From: Rosellinia necatrix
Lineage: Eukaryota > Ascomycota > Sordariomycetes > Xylariales > Xylariaceae
NCBI GenBank assembly: GCA_021209875.1
Contig: JAGYVD010000006.1
Location: 806,001-870,000 of the forward strand
Length of the DNA: 64,000 bases
Reading direction: 5' to 3'
Position 1 is the first letter of the stretch, and each line of letters opens with the position of its first letter. The translations under genes and the position numbers were made by a program. Positions 21,970 to 32,622 of the stretch are shown piece after piece. The notes under the pieces were generated by a model that was given only the letters and a program-made list of their open reading frames with translations, was not told where the DNA came from and ran no database searches.

Positions 21970-24900
21970 TCACACATGCCTTGATATCACTCCCCCACCA
22001 CCACCGCCGCCGCCGCCGCCGCCACCGCCACCACCACCACCACCACCCAATGTGGAACCGGGCCGCTTGACCGTGAGCTTGTACGGCTTGTTGAGCCTCT
22101 CCATCGGCGCGATGCCGGCGCGGCCGAGGCCGGCGGGTCTCTTGATCCCGGGGCGCCAGCCGAGCGGGCCCGTGACGGTCGTCGTGGCGTGGAAGCTGGC
22201 CGCGGGCCGGGTGACGACGTCGTCGGGCGACACGACGTCTTCCCTTCCCCCCCCTTCCCCTTCTTCCTCCTTCCCCGCGCCCGCACTGCTGCCGCCGTCC
22301 CCGTCGTCGTCCGCGGACGGCCGGGTCGGCGAGCTCGAGAAGCACGTGTACTGCAGCTTCGAGGACGGCGCGGGGTCGTCGCGACGCGCGGCCGGGGGTT
22401 TGACCGGGGGTAGTCTGGCGGCGGCGGTAGCGGCGGTAGCACCGCCGCCGAGCTTGTGGGCTGCCAGCGCCGGCTCGATGGCTGGGGATGCCGCAGAGAG
22501 ACGCGCCGAGGCCGAGGCCGAGGCCGGGGGCAGCTGGTACCCGTTATGCGCCGGGGCGCGGCGCCTGGCGTAGGGCGGCGGGGGCACCGCGGGCGCCGAG
22601 AGGGCGCGTTTCGGGATCGGGATCGGCGGGGCGCCGGGCGCGGTCTCCTTGGATCTGTCGTGGTTCGTGACGCCGTAGCCGTAGCCGTAGCCCAGCAGGC
22701 TCCTCTGGTTGGGCGGGCGGTTGCTCGTCGTCCTTCTCAGGGGAGCGGAGGCGGCGTGGGCTGCTGGTTTGTTGGCTGCGGCGGCTGCGGCGGCGGCACT
22801 TTTCGCCTCGGCCTCGGCTACTGCGATGCTGGCCATGTGGGCTCCCGCCGTGGTGAAACCGGTGGCGGTGGCCACTGCGTGTGGGACGGTGAAGGAGGCC
22901 GCCTTCTGCATGGTCGTCTTGTACGGCGCGGCCCAGCCCTCGACCGATTCCTCTGCCACCTGGACGCTCTTGACTGGGTGTTGCAGCTTCTGCCGCTTGC
23001 GTGGCCATGCGCCCTGGCCCAACCCATCCGCGGCGTGGGAGTGGGCTGCCTGATTGACAACCTGATTGGGGTCGGCCGGGAAGAGGTTGTCTTCTGGTGG
23101 CGTCATTGAAGGTATGCCCTTGTAAATGACGCTGTCGAGGGGCAGTTCCCGGCCCAATATCTTCGCTATCGAAGACATTACGGGCCGATCGAACGACGGC
23201 CCTTTTGGTAGGAATGTCGATGGTGGGAGCGTATCGATGAACGATGAAAGCTCTGTGCCTTTTCCGCCGCCGTTTGCAATATTCTGCGGGCAGCTTAGGT
23301 AAAGGAGGGCCTTGGCTCGTGTCATCGCGACGTAGAGCAGCCGACGCTCTTCGTTCTGATCTTCGGCTCGTATGTGCGGTATCGACCCGTTGTAGACGGC
23401 AGGGATGAAAACAACAGGCCACTCCAGCCCCTTCGCGGCATGTATAGTAGAAATCGTCACGAGCGGCTTCCCCTCTTGACCGTTGTCTTCCGTTTGTTTG
23501 TCGGATGCTAGTGAAACGTTTGAGAGGAATCTAGCGAGCATGTCATCGTCAGATGCCTGCGAAAACCCGTCAATCGTAGGGAGAGGTTCGTCATCAACTT
23601 GGCTCTGGCGCATGAATTCCTCAGCGAGTGTAACGAACTCCTGCACGTTGGCCCATCTCGACTCATGTTCAGCACCGTAGGTCGCCTCTAGGTAGTCCTG
23701 AAACTTAAGGTCACGAACCAGTTTCTGAACCAGCTCCACCAAGTTCATTGGCGTTCCAGGCCCAGCGTCTAAACGCATCCGTTGTCGCAAGTTGTTCAGC
23801 GGCTTCATTAAACTTCTACTCAGAGAAATCTCAGCCTGCTGTCGAATGTTAACCTTCGCCCTGCGCTCGCCTCGGCAATGCTTTTCGAGTAGTTGCCACA
23901 GACTCATTGATGCCTTTTCAGCTTCCTCTAGGAGAGCTTTAATGGTTACTTCGCCAATCCCTCGCTTGGGAACATTCATGATGCGTGCAAAAGCATCGTT
24001 GTTGTCTGGCTGATGGATAATACGCATATAATCCAACAGTATTTTGATCTCGGTACGTTCGTAAAACTTAAAACCACCTAGAGAGCCGTTAGCATCATGA
24101 CGTCGCCTTCGGTCTACGTTAACAGCACATACCAACCATTCGGTACGCAACACCTTCCCGTCCTAGTGTCGATTCGACATGCCTAGACAAAGCTGCCGAT
24201 CGAAGCAAGATTGCGAAATCGTCAAAACCTATCATGTTTCCCGACAACAGTCGTACTCGCTTGATCTCGGACACGATCCAATCCGCCTCATCGGTTGAAT
24301 TTTTTAATTTGCGCAGGACTGGCCGTGTCCCTCGGTCGCGCACGGGGAGGAGTACCTTCTTGTATCTCTCCTGGTCCTGTTGAATGACCTTCAACGAAGT
24401 ATCTAAAATGCAGCTCGAGGACCTATAATTCTCCTCCAGGGAGATCTCGTCGGTCCCTGGGTAGTCACGGAGTAGGCGATGCAGATTTCTTATCTCTGCC
24501 GACCGCCATCCATAAATACTTTGGTCCGGGTCGCCAACAATGGTGATCCTTCGGTATTTTTGTGCAAAGAGTTTCATGAGATCGTATTGGATCCCATTAG
24601 TATCTTGATACTCGTCGATTAGAACCGTTTGGATGTTGGAGACGCATTGGGGGAACTTGCGCAGAAGTTCGACGCAACGCACAAGGAGATCATCGTAGTC
24701 GAGCAAGTTGGACCGCTCGAGCTGACTCTGATACTCCAGAAAGCACGTTTCTAGAGCGCGCGATTCAACGGCTTGACCCTTCTTGTCCTTGATAGTGCGT
24801 TCATCCGACGTGCCTTTGGCCTTGCGTTTGCTGATCCAAGCACGGGCTACGGGAGGTTCCACGGGCGCGTCCAGCCTTTTGCAAATACGGGTGATTATCC

Positions 24901-25282
24901 CTCTCGAGTCCGAGTCGTCTGCGATCCCAAATTTGGATTCCAGCCCAATGCGCTGCCCATATTTGACGAGGTAGCGACGAGCAATGCTGTGAAAGGTGCC
25001 GATGATGACACCCTTTTCACGTCCATCGCCGAGGGCATGCCCGATACGGGATTTCATCTCGTTGGACGCCTTGTTCGTGAAGGTCGCGACGACGATGTCC
25101 TGCGGCTGTATTCCGGCATGGTCGATGAGCCACACAACCCTCGAGGTGAGGGTATGCGTCTTCCCACTCCCCGGCCCAGCCAGGATAGCTACGGTTGGGG
25201 CCTCGGAGCTGACGGCACGGCATTGGGCCTTGTTCAGCGATTTAAATAGGTCAGTTCCATTTGTTTCATTTTGCAATGGCAT
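21970..25282 (-). CDS. srs2: UvrD/Rep-type ATP-dependent DNA helicase, Srs2-like
   Basis: Two exons, 25282-24133 and 24077-21970, joined by a 55-nt intron (GTATGT...TAG), give 1085 aa. All SF1A helicase motifs are present: Walker A AGPGSGKTHTL (Lys41), Ia TFTNKASNEMK, II LIDEYQDTN (Asp223-Glu224), III VGDPDQSIYGWRSAE, IV LEENYRSSS, V STIHAAKGLEWPVVF and VI RRLLYVAMTRAK. Srs2 proteins are 3'-5' helicases that take Rad51 off single-stranded DNA and limit recombination in the nucleus. The C-terminal third is Ala/Pro/Ser-rich and low-complexity, as usual for fungal Srs2. It ends in 19 consecutive Gly codons (22047-21991) and a short VISRHV tail. I see no clear PCNA-binding motif at the end. Assignment to Srs2 rather than another UvrD-like helicase rests on the eukaryotic context and long tail. 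Confidence 0.9.
21991..22047 (-). repeat. GGT/GGC microsatellite coding for 19 glycines
   Basis: An imperfect trinucleotide repeat (GGT and GGC codons, one GGG and one GGA) at the extreme 3' end of the helicase gene. Confidence 0.9.
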
Positions 25283-27203
25283 CGTCCAGGGGCTTCACAG
25301 TATGGCTGCTTTGACTGTTTCTCTCATGGATTGTGACGGCTTCTTTGAGGCGCGCCGGCTTGTCGACGCGTCTAGGGTGAGGGATGACGCGATGGCGTAC
25401 CGGGGTTGAACACGGACTCATGTGACCTTGGAGTGCTTAGACAAAGTACCCGCTAACATATGGGGAGGAAAAAAAATCAATAGACGGATTTCTTCAATAG
25501 ACAACCTACTAATGGCATGCATATCTGATAGGTTACACTCCTCAACAACTTACCAGGTTGGTTGAGTGATTGGTTATGTGCATAGCAGCTATGCCTTGGG
25601 TAGATACCTGAGTAGATACCTACTAGGTAGGTGCCTAAGGTATGTATCTGTGTGGCTCGGGATAGTCAGTTTTAAACTTCCGTGGCTGGTGATAATGCAA
25701 GCCACATGAAGGTTGCAGCGACTAAGCTAAGTAGTGTAACACCCTTAAGCGCTCATGCAGCATCCGCCCTGCGCTGAGCAACACCAGAACCACCCACTGG
25801 CACATAGCCTGCATTAACTACTTACTACTTATCAAGGTAGGTAGGGAGGGTGCTTAACTATGACTTCCGTAGATACCGAGGGATGGTTGTTTCCTATTCG
25901 CGCAAGCAAATATGTGTCTTAACATAAATGATATCCTATTTCGTCACGAATCGGGCTGCTACTGGTCTTGCTCTATCCCTTTTGGCACACCACGCCACGT
26001 GCAACGCACAGTTCGGTGTTGTTCCCAGCTCCGTCACAATCAAAGATGCAGATGGCCTGTGAAGTCACACTTATCAGTTCGTGTCCGGCATCCTGATAGG
26101 TAGACGAGTCGCTTGTCCTTGGGTCGGCGTGGGAGGAATTAACAATTAGGTACCGACTGCGTGGAATCATTCCATTTCTCTTCCTCCCTACCTACCCCTT
26201 CCCTACCTACTGACCTACCTACTAAACCTACCTATCTCTTCCCTACCTACCTGCTATGTAGTCTTACAGTACCTACTTATCAAGTCATCGTAACTTTATC
26301 CCTAGGTAATCACTGTACCGCTATCTAGCCTTCGCATCTAAAAGAAAGATAGGAGAGCATTAGTATATGGATGTTAATAAGTAGGTAGGTATATGTGTGC
26401 ATGATATAATGTATAATATTAACCCAAGATATATCACAGACATGAGAGATATAAGTTTGTAATTATCCATAGGTAGGTGAAGGAAGTGCGCATCACGCAT
26501 CGTACATAAAGTTACATCTCACATCTCCCATCCCAAACGATCCAAACGATGCAAACGATGCGAAGCCAATGGCCAATAGCATGCCCGTGAAAAGAAAGAA
26601 TGGAGAGGTAACGGGGTCCGATGGGGACCCAATGGGGAAGAGCCAGGCACCTACATGCACCTACATGCACGCCACCGGCCTGCCACTGGTCCAAGGCGAC
26701 TGGGGGCAATGAGCGGTCCGGGCGGGGTTCGCAGACAATGCATGCGGTGACCACCAATCAGCTCCGTAGCCCGATTTGTCGGCGCTTAAGCTCCCCTGTC
26801 AGCTCAGATCTTCCATCCAACCAGAACCGCCAGAGGCGGTCAACTCCCGCTCGACGTCGACATCGATGTGACCGGCCCTGGGATGCACCACGCTGACTGG
26901 CCGCTATTCCGGGGGCCATCACGCATGTGCCCCCAATGAACCCAACCGCCTCGACTAGTGCGAGGCCGGTTCACAGCACAGCGCCGCCGTGATGGCACGG
27001 CGGCATCGACCTCCTTGGCCCACCTCGACACACTCCCGCCCTTCACCAGCCGCTATATACCCTTTCGCCCTCCCAATTCGCGTCTAGCCTACCAATTCTC
27101 TGGCAGCATGCGTTTCGATTGAATGGTCAGGAGGCCCTCGGAGACAAGGTGTTGACAGACCGTTATACCCTCCCCTAAAGATCTGCATCATACAGCAACC
27201 ACC
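25283..27203. other. Divergent intergenic region, helicase to membrane protein
   Basis: About 1.9 kb with no gene supported. It holds several TACCTA/TAGGTA tracts (about 25620-25640, 26190-26275, 26380-26395), a CACCTACATG direct duplication near 26648-26670 and a TATA element of the downstream gene. Confidence 0.5.
27054..27059 (+). promoter_or_regulatory. Probable TATA box
   Basis: TATATA followed by a pyrimidine-rich stretch, about 145 nt before the start codon at 27204. The spacing fits a fungal core promoter with a short leader. Confidence 0.35.
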
Positions 27204-28829
27204 ATGTACAGCCGGCTTTATAGCACACCTCCCTCGCTTGATCTGGCTCTCCTGACCTCTTTCCTGGTCCTCGCTCCTCTCTGTTCTTCGACACAGCTCA
27301 AGGCACGCGCGCCAGCACTTACCGTATACTCCAACTACTTCGATCCGGCACCGTCGCCAGAGGACGGCCCTCCGTTGTCAGCGAACGCTATTCGCAACCC
27401 AGCCTACCTCCCGGCTCACATCGGTGCCATCGTGGGCTCGTATGCCCTCTCGCTTGTTGTAGTAGCCTCCATCCTACTATTGCTAGCAAAGAAGCGCCGC
27501 AATCGGCTCACGGCCGGGGAAGCAGGACTAGACACCTACGAGGAATACGGTTTTCAATTTGCCTTCCCTCCAGGACAAAATCTTGGTGATAAGTCGCAAA
27601 ACCACCCCTACCCTTATCCTTCGCAGGCCCCGAAATCCCCCATCCATAACTTTTCGTATCCAACGCCTCATACTCCATCGGCCGAACAAGGTCAAACCCC
27701 ATATACCTTCTCCGGCTCCTTCTCAACCTATTCGACAAGCACTCTTGGCATCAACCCCTTGGTAGACCAGAGAGTCGTTGCTGCGGATCGCGAGATGGCG
27801 CAGAATCAACTAGAAGAAATGTACAAGTATGTGATGGAGCACGAGGCAGCCAAAGAGGCTGGCACGCCCATCGAAGCGCCTCCGACCCCCTTGGCGGGGC
27901 GGTTCCCGAACGTTGCCTCGCCGAAACAGAGTATTCCGAAGAAGAGCAAGGGCAAACCCGCGAACTTGAATCTTTCTCAGGGCGAGCCCGAGAGGCAGTC
28001 TCGGACATCCTCCATCTTATCAGTTCTCAAGTCACCGAGGAAGAAAGGCCTAAAGGGATTCAGTATCTCTTCTCCCATCATGACGCCTATGTCGGGAACG
28101 TTTCCACGACAGGACGGCGAAGAGATGAATGCAATTCCTCCTCGACACTATGCACCGGCTTCACCTCCGCCTATCCCCACGGACCAGCCAGCATACCTAC
28201 CGAGTAGCAGGCACCAGGCGCCGGTAGCACCCGTTACGCCCCCCGATATGTCACCAGAGAGCACGCAGAGTATAGATGAGCGACTTGGCGCTCAATTCGG
28301 CCACTCTAGATATGATTCCCAGACGCCAACTGAGGTGGATCCGATATCAGCAACGTCGGAGCGATCAACTGCGCCACTCATCGGCCTGCCCAACTCACCC
28401 AAGCCCAACGCCACCCGGTTCCCCTCTCTACCTACTTCACCAAAGCCCGGGGCCACGTTCCCGGCATCGCCACGATCAGGGCAATTCCCGGCATCACCGC
28501 GATCGGGGCAATCCTTCTCGCGGCCCAATGCTCCCTCAGCCGTTCGTACAGGAGGTACACTTCCCCTCCGTGCCTACGAGCCAGCTTTGAGCTCCCCATC
28601 TGCACAGACCACAAAGCAAACGACATTCGAGCGAACGATACCTTTATCTCCCGGCATGAGGACACCATGGACCGGTGCCCCTGTTCCCTACACGCCTTAC
28701 CAGCCATTCTCGCCCGTGATACCAGTCACACCATCTCTAGTGACTAAGGCGGACCGTAAGCGGATGAAGCAGCTTCAACCAAAGACACCGACAATGCAAA
28801 TGGTACAAGATACAGATGACGTATGGTAA
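27204..28829 (+). CDS. Single-pass membrane protein of unknown function
   Basis: A single 541-aa ORF without introns. The first 30 residues have a hydrophobic core (LALLTSFLVLAPLCSS) compatible with a signal peptide. A strong membrane segment follows near residues 75-95 (AIVGSYALSLVVVASILLLL) and ends in the basic stop-transfer KKRRNR. The outside part would be short (about 45 aa) and the cytoplasmic part about 440 aa, rich in Pro, Ser, Lys and Arg. It contains SPRK-like blocks (SVLKSPRKKGLKG) and tandem copies of FPASPRSGQ near residues 414-430, possible proline-directed kinase sites. The C-terminus KADRKRMKQLQPKTPT is basic. I do not recognise a named family. The layout resembles small fungal plasma-membrane sensors or anchors, which is inference only. 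Confidence 0.85.
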   Translation: MYSRLYSTPPSLDLALLTSFLVLAPLCSSTQLKARAPALTVYSNYFDPAPSPEDGPPLSANAIRNPAYLPAHIGAIVGSYALSLVVVASILLLLAKKRRNRLTAGEAGLDTYEEYGFQFAFPPGQNLGDKSQNHPYPYPSQAPKSPIHNFSYPTPHTPSAEQGQTPYTFSGSFSTYSTSTLGINPLVDQRVVAADREMAQNQLEEMYKYVMEHEAAKEAGTPIEAPPTPLAGRFPNVASPKQSIPKKSKGKPANLNLSQGEPERQSRTSSILSVLKSPRKKGLKGFSISSPIMTPMSGTFPRQDGEEMNAIPPRHYAPASPPPIPTDQPAYLPSSRHQAPVAPVTPPDMSPESTQSIDERLGAQFGHSRYDSQTPTEVDPISATSERSTAPLIGLPNSPKPNATRFPSLPTSPKPGATFPASPRSGQFPASPRSGQSFSRPNAPSAVRTGGTLPLRAYEPALSSPSAQTTKQTTFERTIPLSPGMRTPWTGAPVPYTPYQPFSPVIPVTPSLVTKADRKRMKQLQPKTPTMQMVQDTDDVW

Positions 28830-31800
28830 CGGGCGTACAAGAAGTGAGCATGTCAGGGAGAAGTGGGCGTAATGATGATTATGACGATGATGTTATGGGG
28901 GTTCTCATGATCGACACGGGGTTTATTAGGTTGAGGGTTTGCAAACCCCGGTCGCTCTGGAACGTTGGGCTTGGAAGGAAATGATTTATCAATTATACCA
29001 GGGGATCTCGGAGTCAATGTATTAGTTAGTTAATGTATTACATAGCTTGGTGGCACTGCTTGTAGATGCGCTGCCATCGATAGACAATTATTCTGTATAA
29101 CAACCATACCCCACGTATACACAAGTGTATCTGTAACTAACGCGGCCCGACTTGTGTGTTCTGGCGAATAGCAGTGGACAGTGCCCCCATACCAACAGAT
29201 ACGTTGAAACAGATACGTCGAAACAAATACGTAGAAAACATGATTTCACCCTGTCCTAACGAAAAGGCGCTACTCCAGAACAACATCTCGATGTCTGCTG
29301 AACAGCATGGCGTGATAATTGAGGGCCAGATGCGCCGCAGTTGGGAATGTGTCCGTACGGCTAACCAAATGCTTCTTCGCGCGATTGGCGCACTTACATA
29401 CGTAGTACGTACACCCAAGCGTTGTGGAGCAATAAGTGTATTTTACGTGTATAAAAAGAAAAAAAGTGCATTAACTATCCAACGTTATTTTAATTAGTGA
29501 GGGGATGGTCACACCTCGTGTACCGTGGCTGTGGCCGTGGCGGCTTCAGAGGCTGTCTTCAGGAGGACTCTGAATTGCCTGTTAGGTATCATCCAGCTTA
29601 TCCACGAGGCGATTGCGCGGTCGTGAGGGTTGGAAAATTCTCCCTAGTGTAGATAGCCTAACCCCTCGACTGCCTTAGGTAGGCACGTATTGTACTGGGT
29701 TAAGTAGGTAGAAATAACACGTTGCTATGTGTCTATTTGTACGGTAGCAGCCCATTTGCCGGGCTAGGCCCTATATCTGGTGGTGTAAGCGAGATGATAT
29801 TTCGGTGGTATGTATGTTAACCCCCAGACCATCATGACCCAGGGGAAAATCTTCCCTCTTGCCAAGTACCTGCATTACTACGATCACCAGCTAGTTTATT
29901 TTCGTACCAGCCGGTATTGGAGGTACACATCGGTGGGTATTGGTTATCGTAAGTTGCACAAGCATGCTTGACTTACATTCAACTACGTACCGTACTACCG
30001 AAGTCCGAGGTAGTGTGTGTATGTACCAAGCCGAGAGAGCCTAGGCAAGTCAGCAAACCGGTCTCGATCATGGACCGTCATGCAACAAACAAGGACATTC
30101 CTCGTCCAGTGCATAGCGATGTGCCGGGGTATTGTTTGCCCGTTATCCCTGAAAACCCGGCACATTAAGGAATAAAAGGAGCCAGCGCACCTGCAAACAA
30201 CCCGAGATCGGTTCTCCAACGTGTGCTAATTAGCATACAATACAGCCTATCCTGTGCCAAGGGAGTGTAGAGCAAGAGATGTGAGGTAACGCCACAGAAC
30301 AAGCCCAAGAGAACCCCATTTATCCCAGATAAGGCGACAAAACGGTCTCATATTGGACCACGCTGTTGACAGAGGTGTCGCATCTATTTCAGGTCTTGTA
30401 CCCAAAGGGCGGATCAACGCCATGTATTTATTTGGCTAAAACACACTGAAGTTCCAACTTTCCAAGGCCCTACAATGTTGCAACGTTTGTGATAGTGTTA
30501 GAGAGAAAAAATCACCGTCAATACGATGTGTCATATACTAGTAGGGGACTTAACGCACCCACCCTGCAGGTAAGTCTCCTCGCACTCGCGCCTCGGGTAG
30601 TTTGGATCGGTAGGGTTCTTCCCTTCAGGTTTTAGTCTTGAACTAAAGAGATATTGCCAGGTTGCGCTTGGTCTTGAGAGATTCACCCACCCAGTGACAG
30701 GATGCCAGTATTGTAATTAAATAGAAAGGAAAAGAAAAGAAGAGATCCAAACAAAATCAAAAGAAGAGCCGTCGAACTGTCTCATTAGAAAAGCCAGTGA
30801 TACTTGTGGGGGTTTATGGCCGCAAAGGTGGGTGTCAAAATTTTAAAATATTGCTGCTTAATATATATCTAAAACATACTTACAAGAGCCCACTTTTTCA
30901 TCTGGACAGAGCAACCTACACTACCCAAGTAGCATAAGTAGAAGGTAGGCAAAAGCTTTACATACAACTAGGTACTTAGGTTAGTCTAGTGTGTCCTAAA
31001 AAAAAAAAGGGTATCCGCACGGGTAGGCACATGCACACTTATGTATTCGGCTGCAGTAGGAGTCAGAGTTGCCTGAGGTCAGTATGTGCTAGGTATCTAA
31101 CGGAGTGCTCCGAATATTGGATCCCAAGCACATGGCTTAGTGGACCTATAGTGGTATAGCTCGGTTTCTAAGTGGCTGATATAGTTTAGGTCTAGTACTA
31201 TATTGCACTAGTCCATCTTATTAGCGGGTCTTTGAACGTTCGGAAGAGAAACGGCTCAGCCCGCCAAGAGGAGCACTAAAAGAGAGAGGTGACGGAGGGA
31301 AGAGACACACAGCAAAAGAGAGGGGTCGCAAAGGTGATAAGCGGGCTTAGTGTCTCAGTAAGGGGTCCGATCTGTTCCGCCATCGTATGATCCGGCCTCT
31401 GGCGTGTTCTCCAGCCTGCAGCATCCATCCGCCCACCTTCCCGGCATACAGTACATCACACCCTAGCGACTAACGCCCGCCCGCCCTTCCGCAGCTCACT
31501 ACGCTGCACTTACACACTACCTACCTACACTACCTACACTACACTACACTACACCACAGACGAGGATTCCCATCTACTCAAGCTGAAGTCCTAATCCTAT
31601 CTACACCACACTGCACTAGCCAGCTCCGAACGATACGCCCACACGCGGACACTGCGGTACACTGCCATACCTGCTGTCTACACAACCTGCGGCAAGCGAC
31701 AAGCGACGGGGATCAGAGACATTTCCCGTGCACAGGATTGGATTCGCAGCGCACAAATCCCATAGCCAACTAACTCACACTACCCCCATCGAGATCTCGT

Positions 31801-32622
31801 GCCGCATACTCCAAATCACCACCTAGGTAGTGCACACTACACCACAGACGGAGACGACGCCGGCGACGCACAACCCTCCAGCCAGGATAGCCTGCCAGGG
31901 TCTAGCGTAGACCTGCTAGATCTAGAGAAGTGGCGTAGTGGATGAAGCGAGGCAGGCAGGTGCTGAGCAGGCCGTGTAATGTATGGACGCTCCTCCTTCT
32001 GCCAACCGTGAAAGAACTGGGACTGAGCGACACAGCGTTTGGTCTTCGCGGGCTTGGCGTCACATAACCAAGCTCCCCGTCCCTCAGCTTCGTTCTCTTC
32101 TTTTTCACCACATACACCGCAACTGAACTGAACCGCACTACACCACATACGTCTCTTCGACGCCTGATCGACTCGTACATCCCTCCGCCGGCTCCCTGCT
32201 CTGCTCTGCTCTCCGAAGATTAGGTGATCAGGCTCCCGTTTAATTCTTTCTTCTTGTTTGTATCATCACACTTACTCGGCCACTTGCCGGTCACTTGTAA
32301 TTTTGACCCTATCGCGATCCCGCCTGCCCTCCCTACCTTCCTCCCTTCTTCCCCAGCCGTCCCATTCTCTCGGTCTCCGCCTCCCTACCACCTATCCGGG
32401 TACCCATCCGTACATAGTGCCGGTCGACCTGGTGAATCAGGCCACATAGGACAAATCACGACCCGACTCACGACCCGCCCCAACCAACCCCCTTCTTCTC
32501 ACCCCGTCGCTGTTGACAGAGAGTGGCGGAGAGGCCCCTGCTGTCTGTCAGCCGTCGGCCTTCCTCTCCTCTTAGCTACCGCCTATGTCGAACCACGCTC
32601 GCATCTGGTGATTCCATCCAGC
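28830..32622. other. Intergenic region and SREBP leader
   Basis: About 3.8 kb. No coding gene supported. The last 1.2 kb is rich in CTAC/ACAC short repeats (about 31495-31560) and pyrimidines and probably holds the promoter and a long 5' leader. The frame of the SREBP gene stays open back to 32224, but that part lacks conserved features. Confidence 0.45.

Noticed and set aside
32224..32622. N-terminal extension of the SREBP ORF
   Set aside because: The frame is open, but the translation is Pro/Ser-rich without conservation features and looks like a pyrimidine-rich leader. ATG 32623 gives a typical start.
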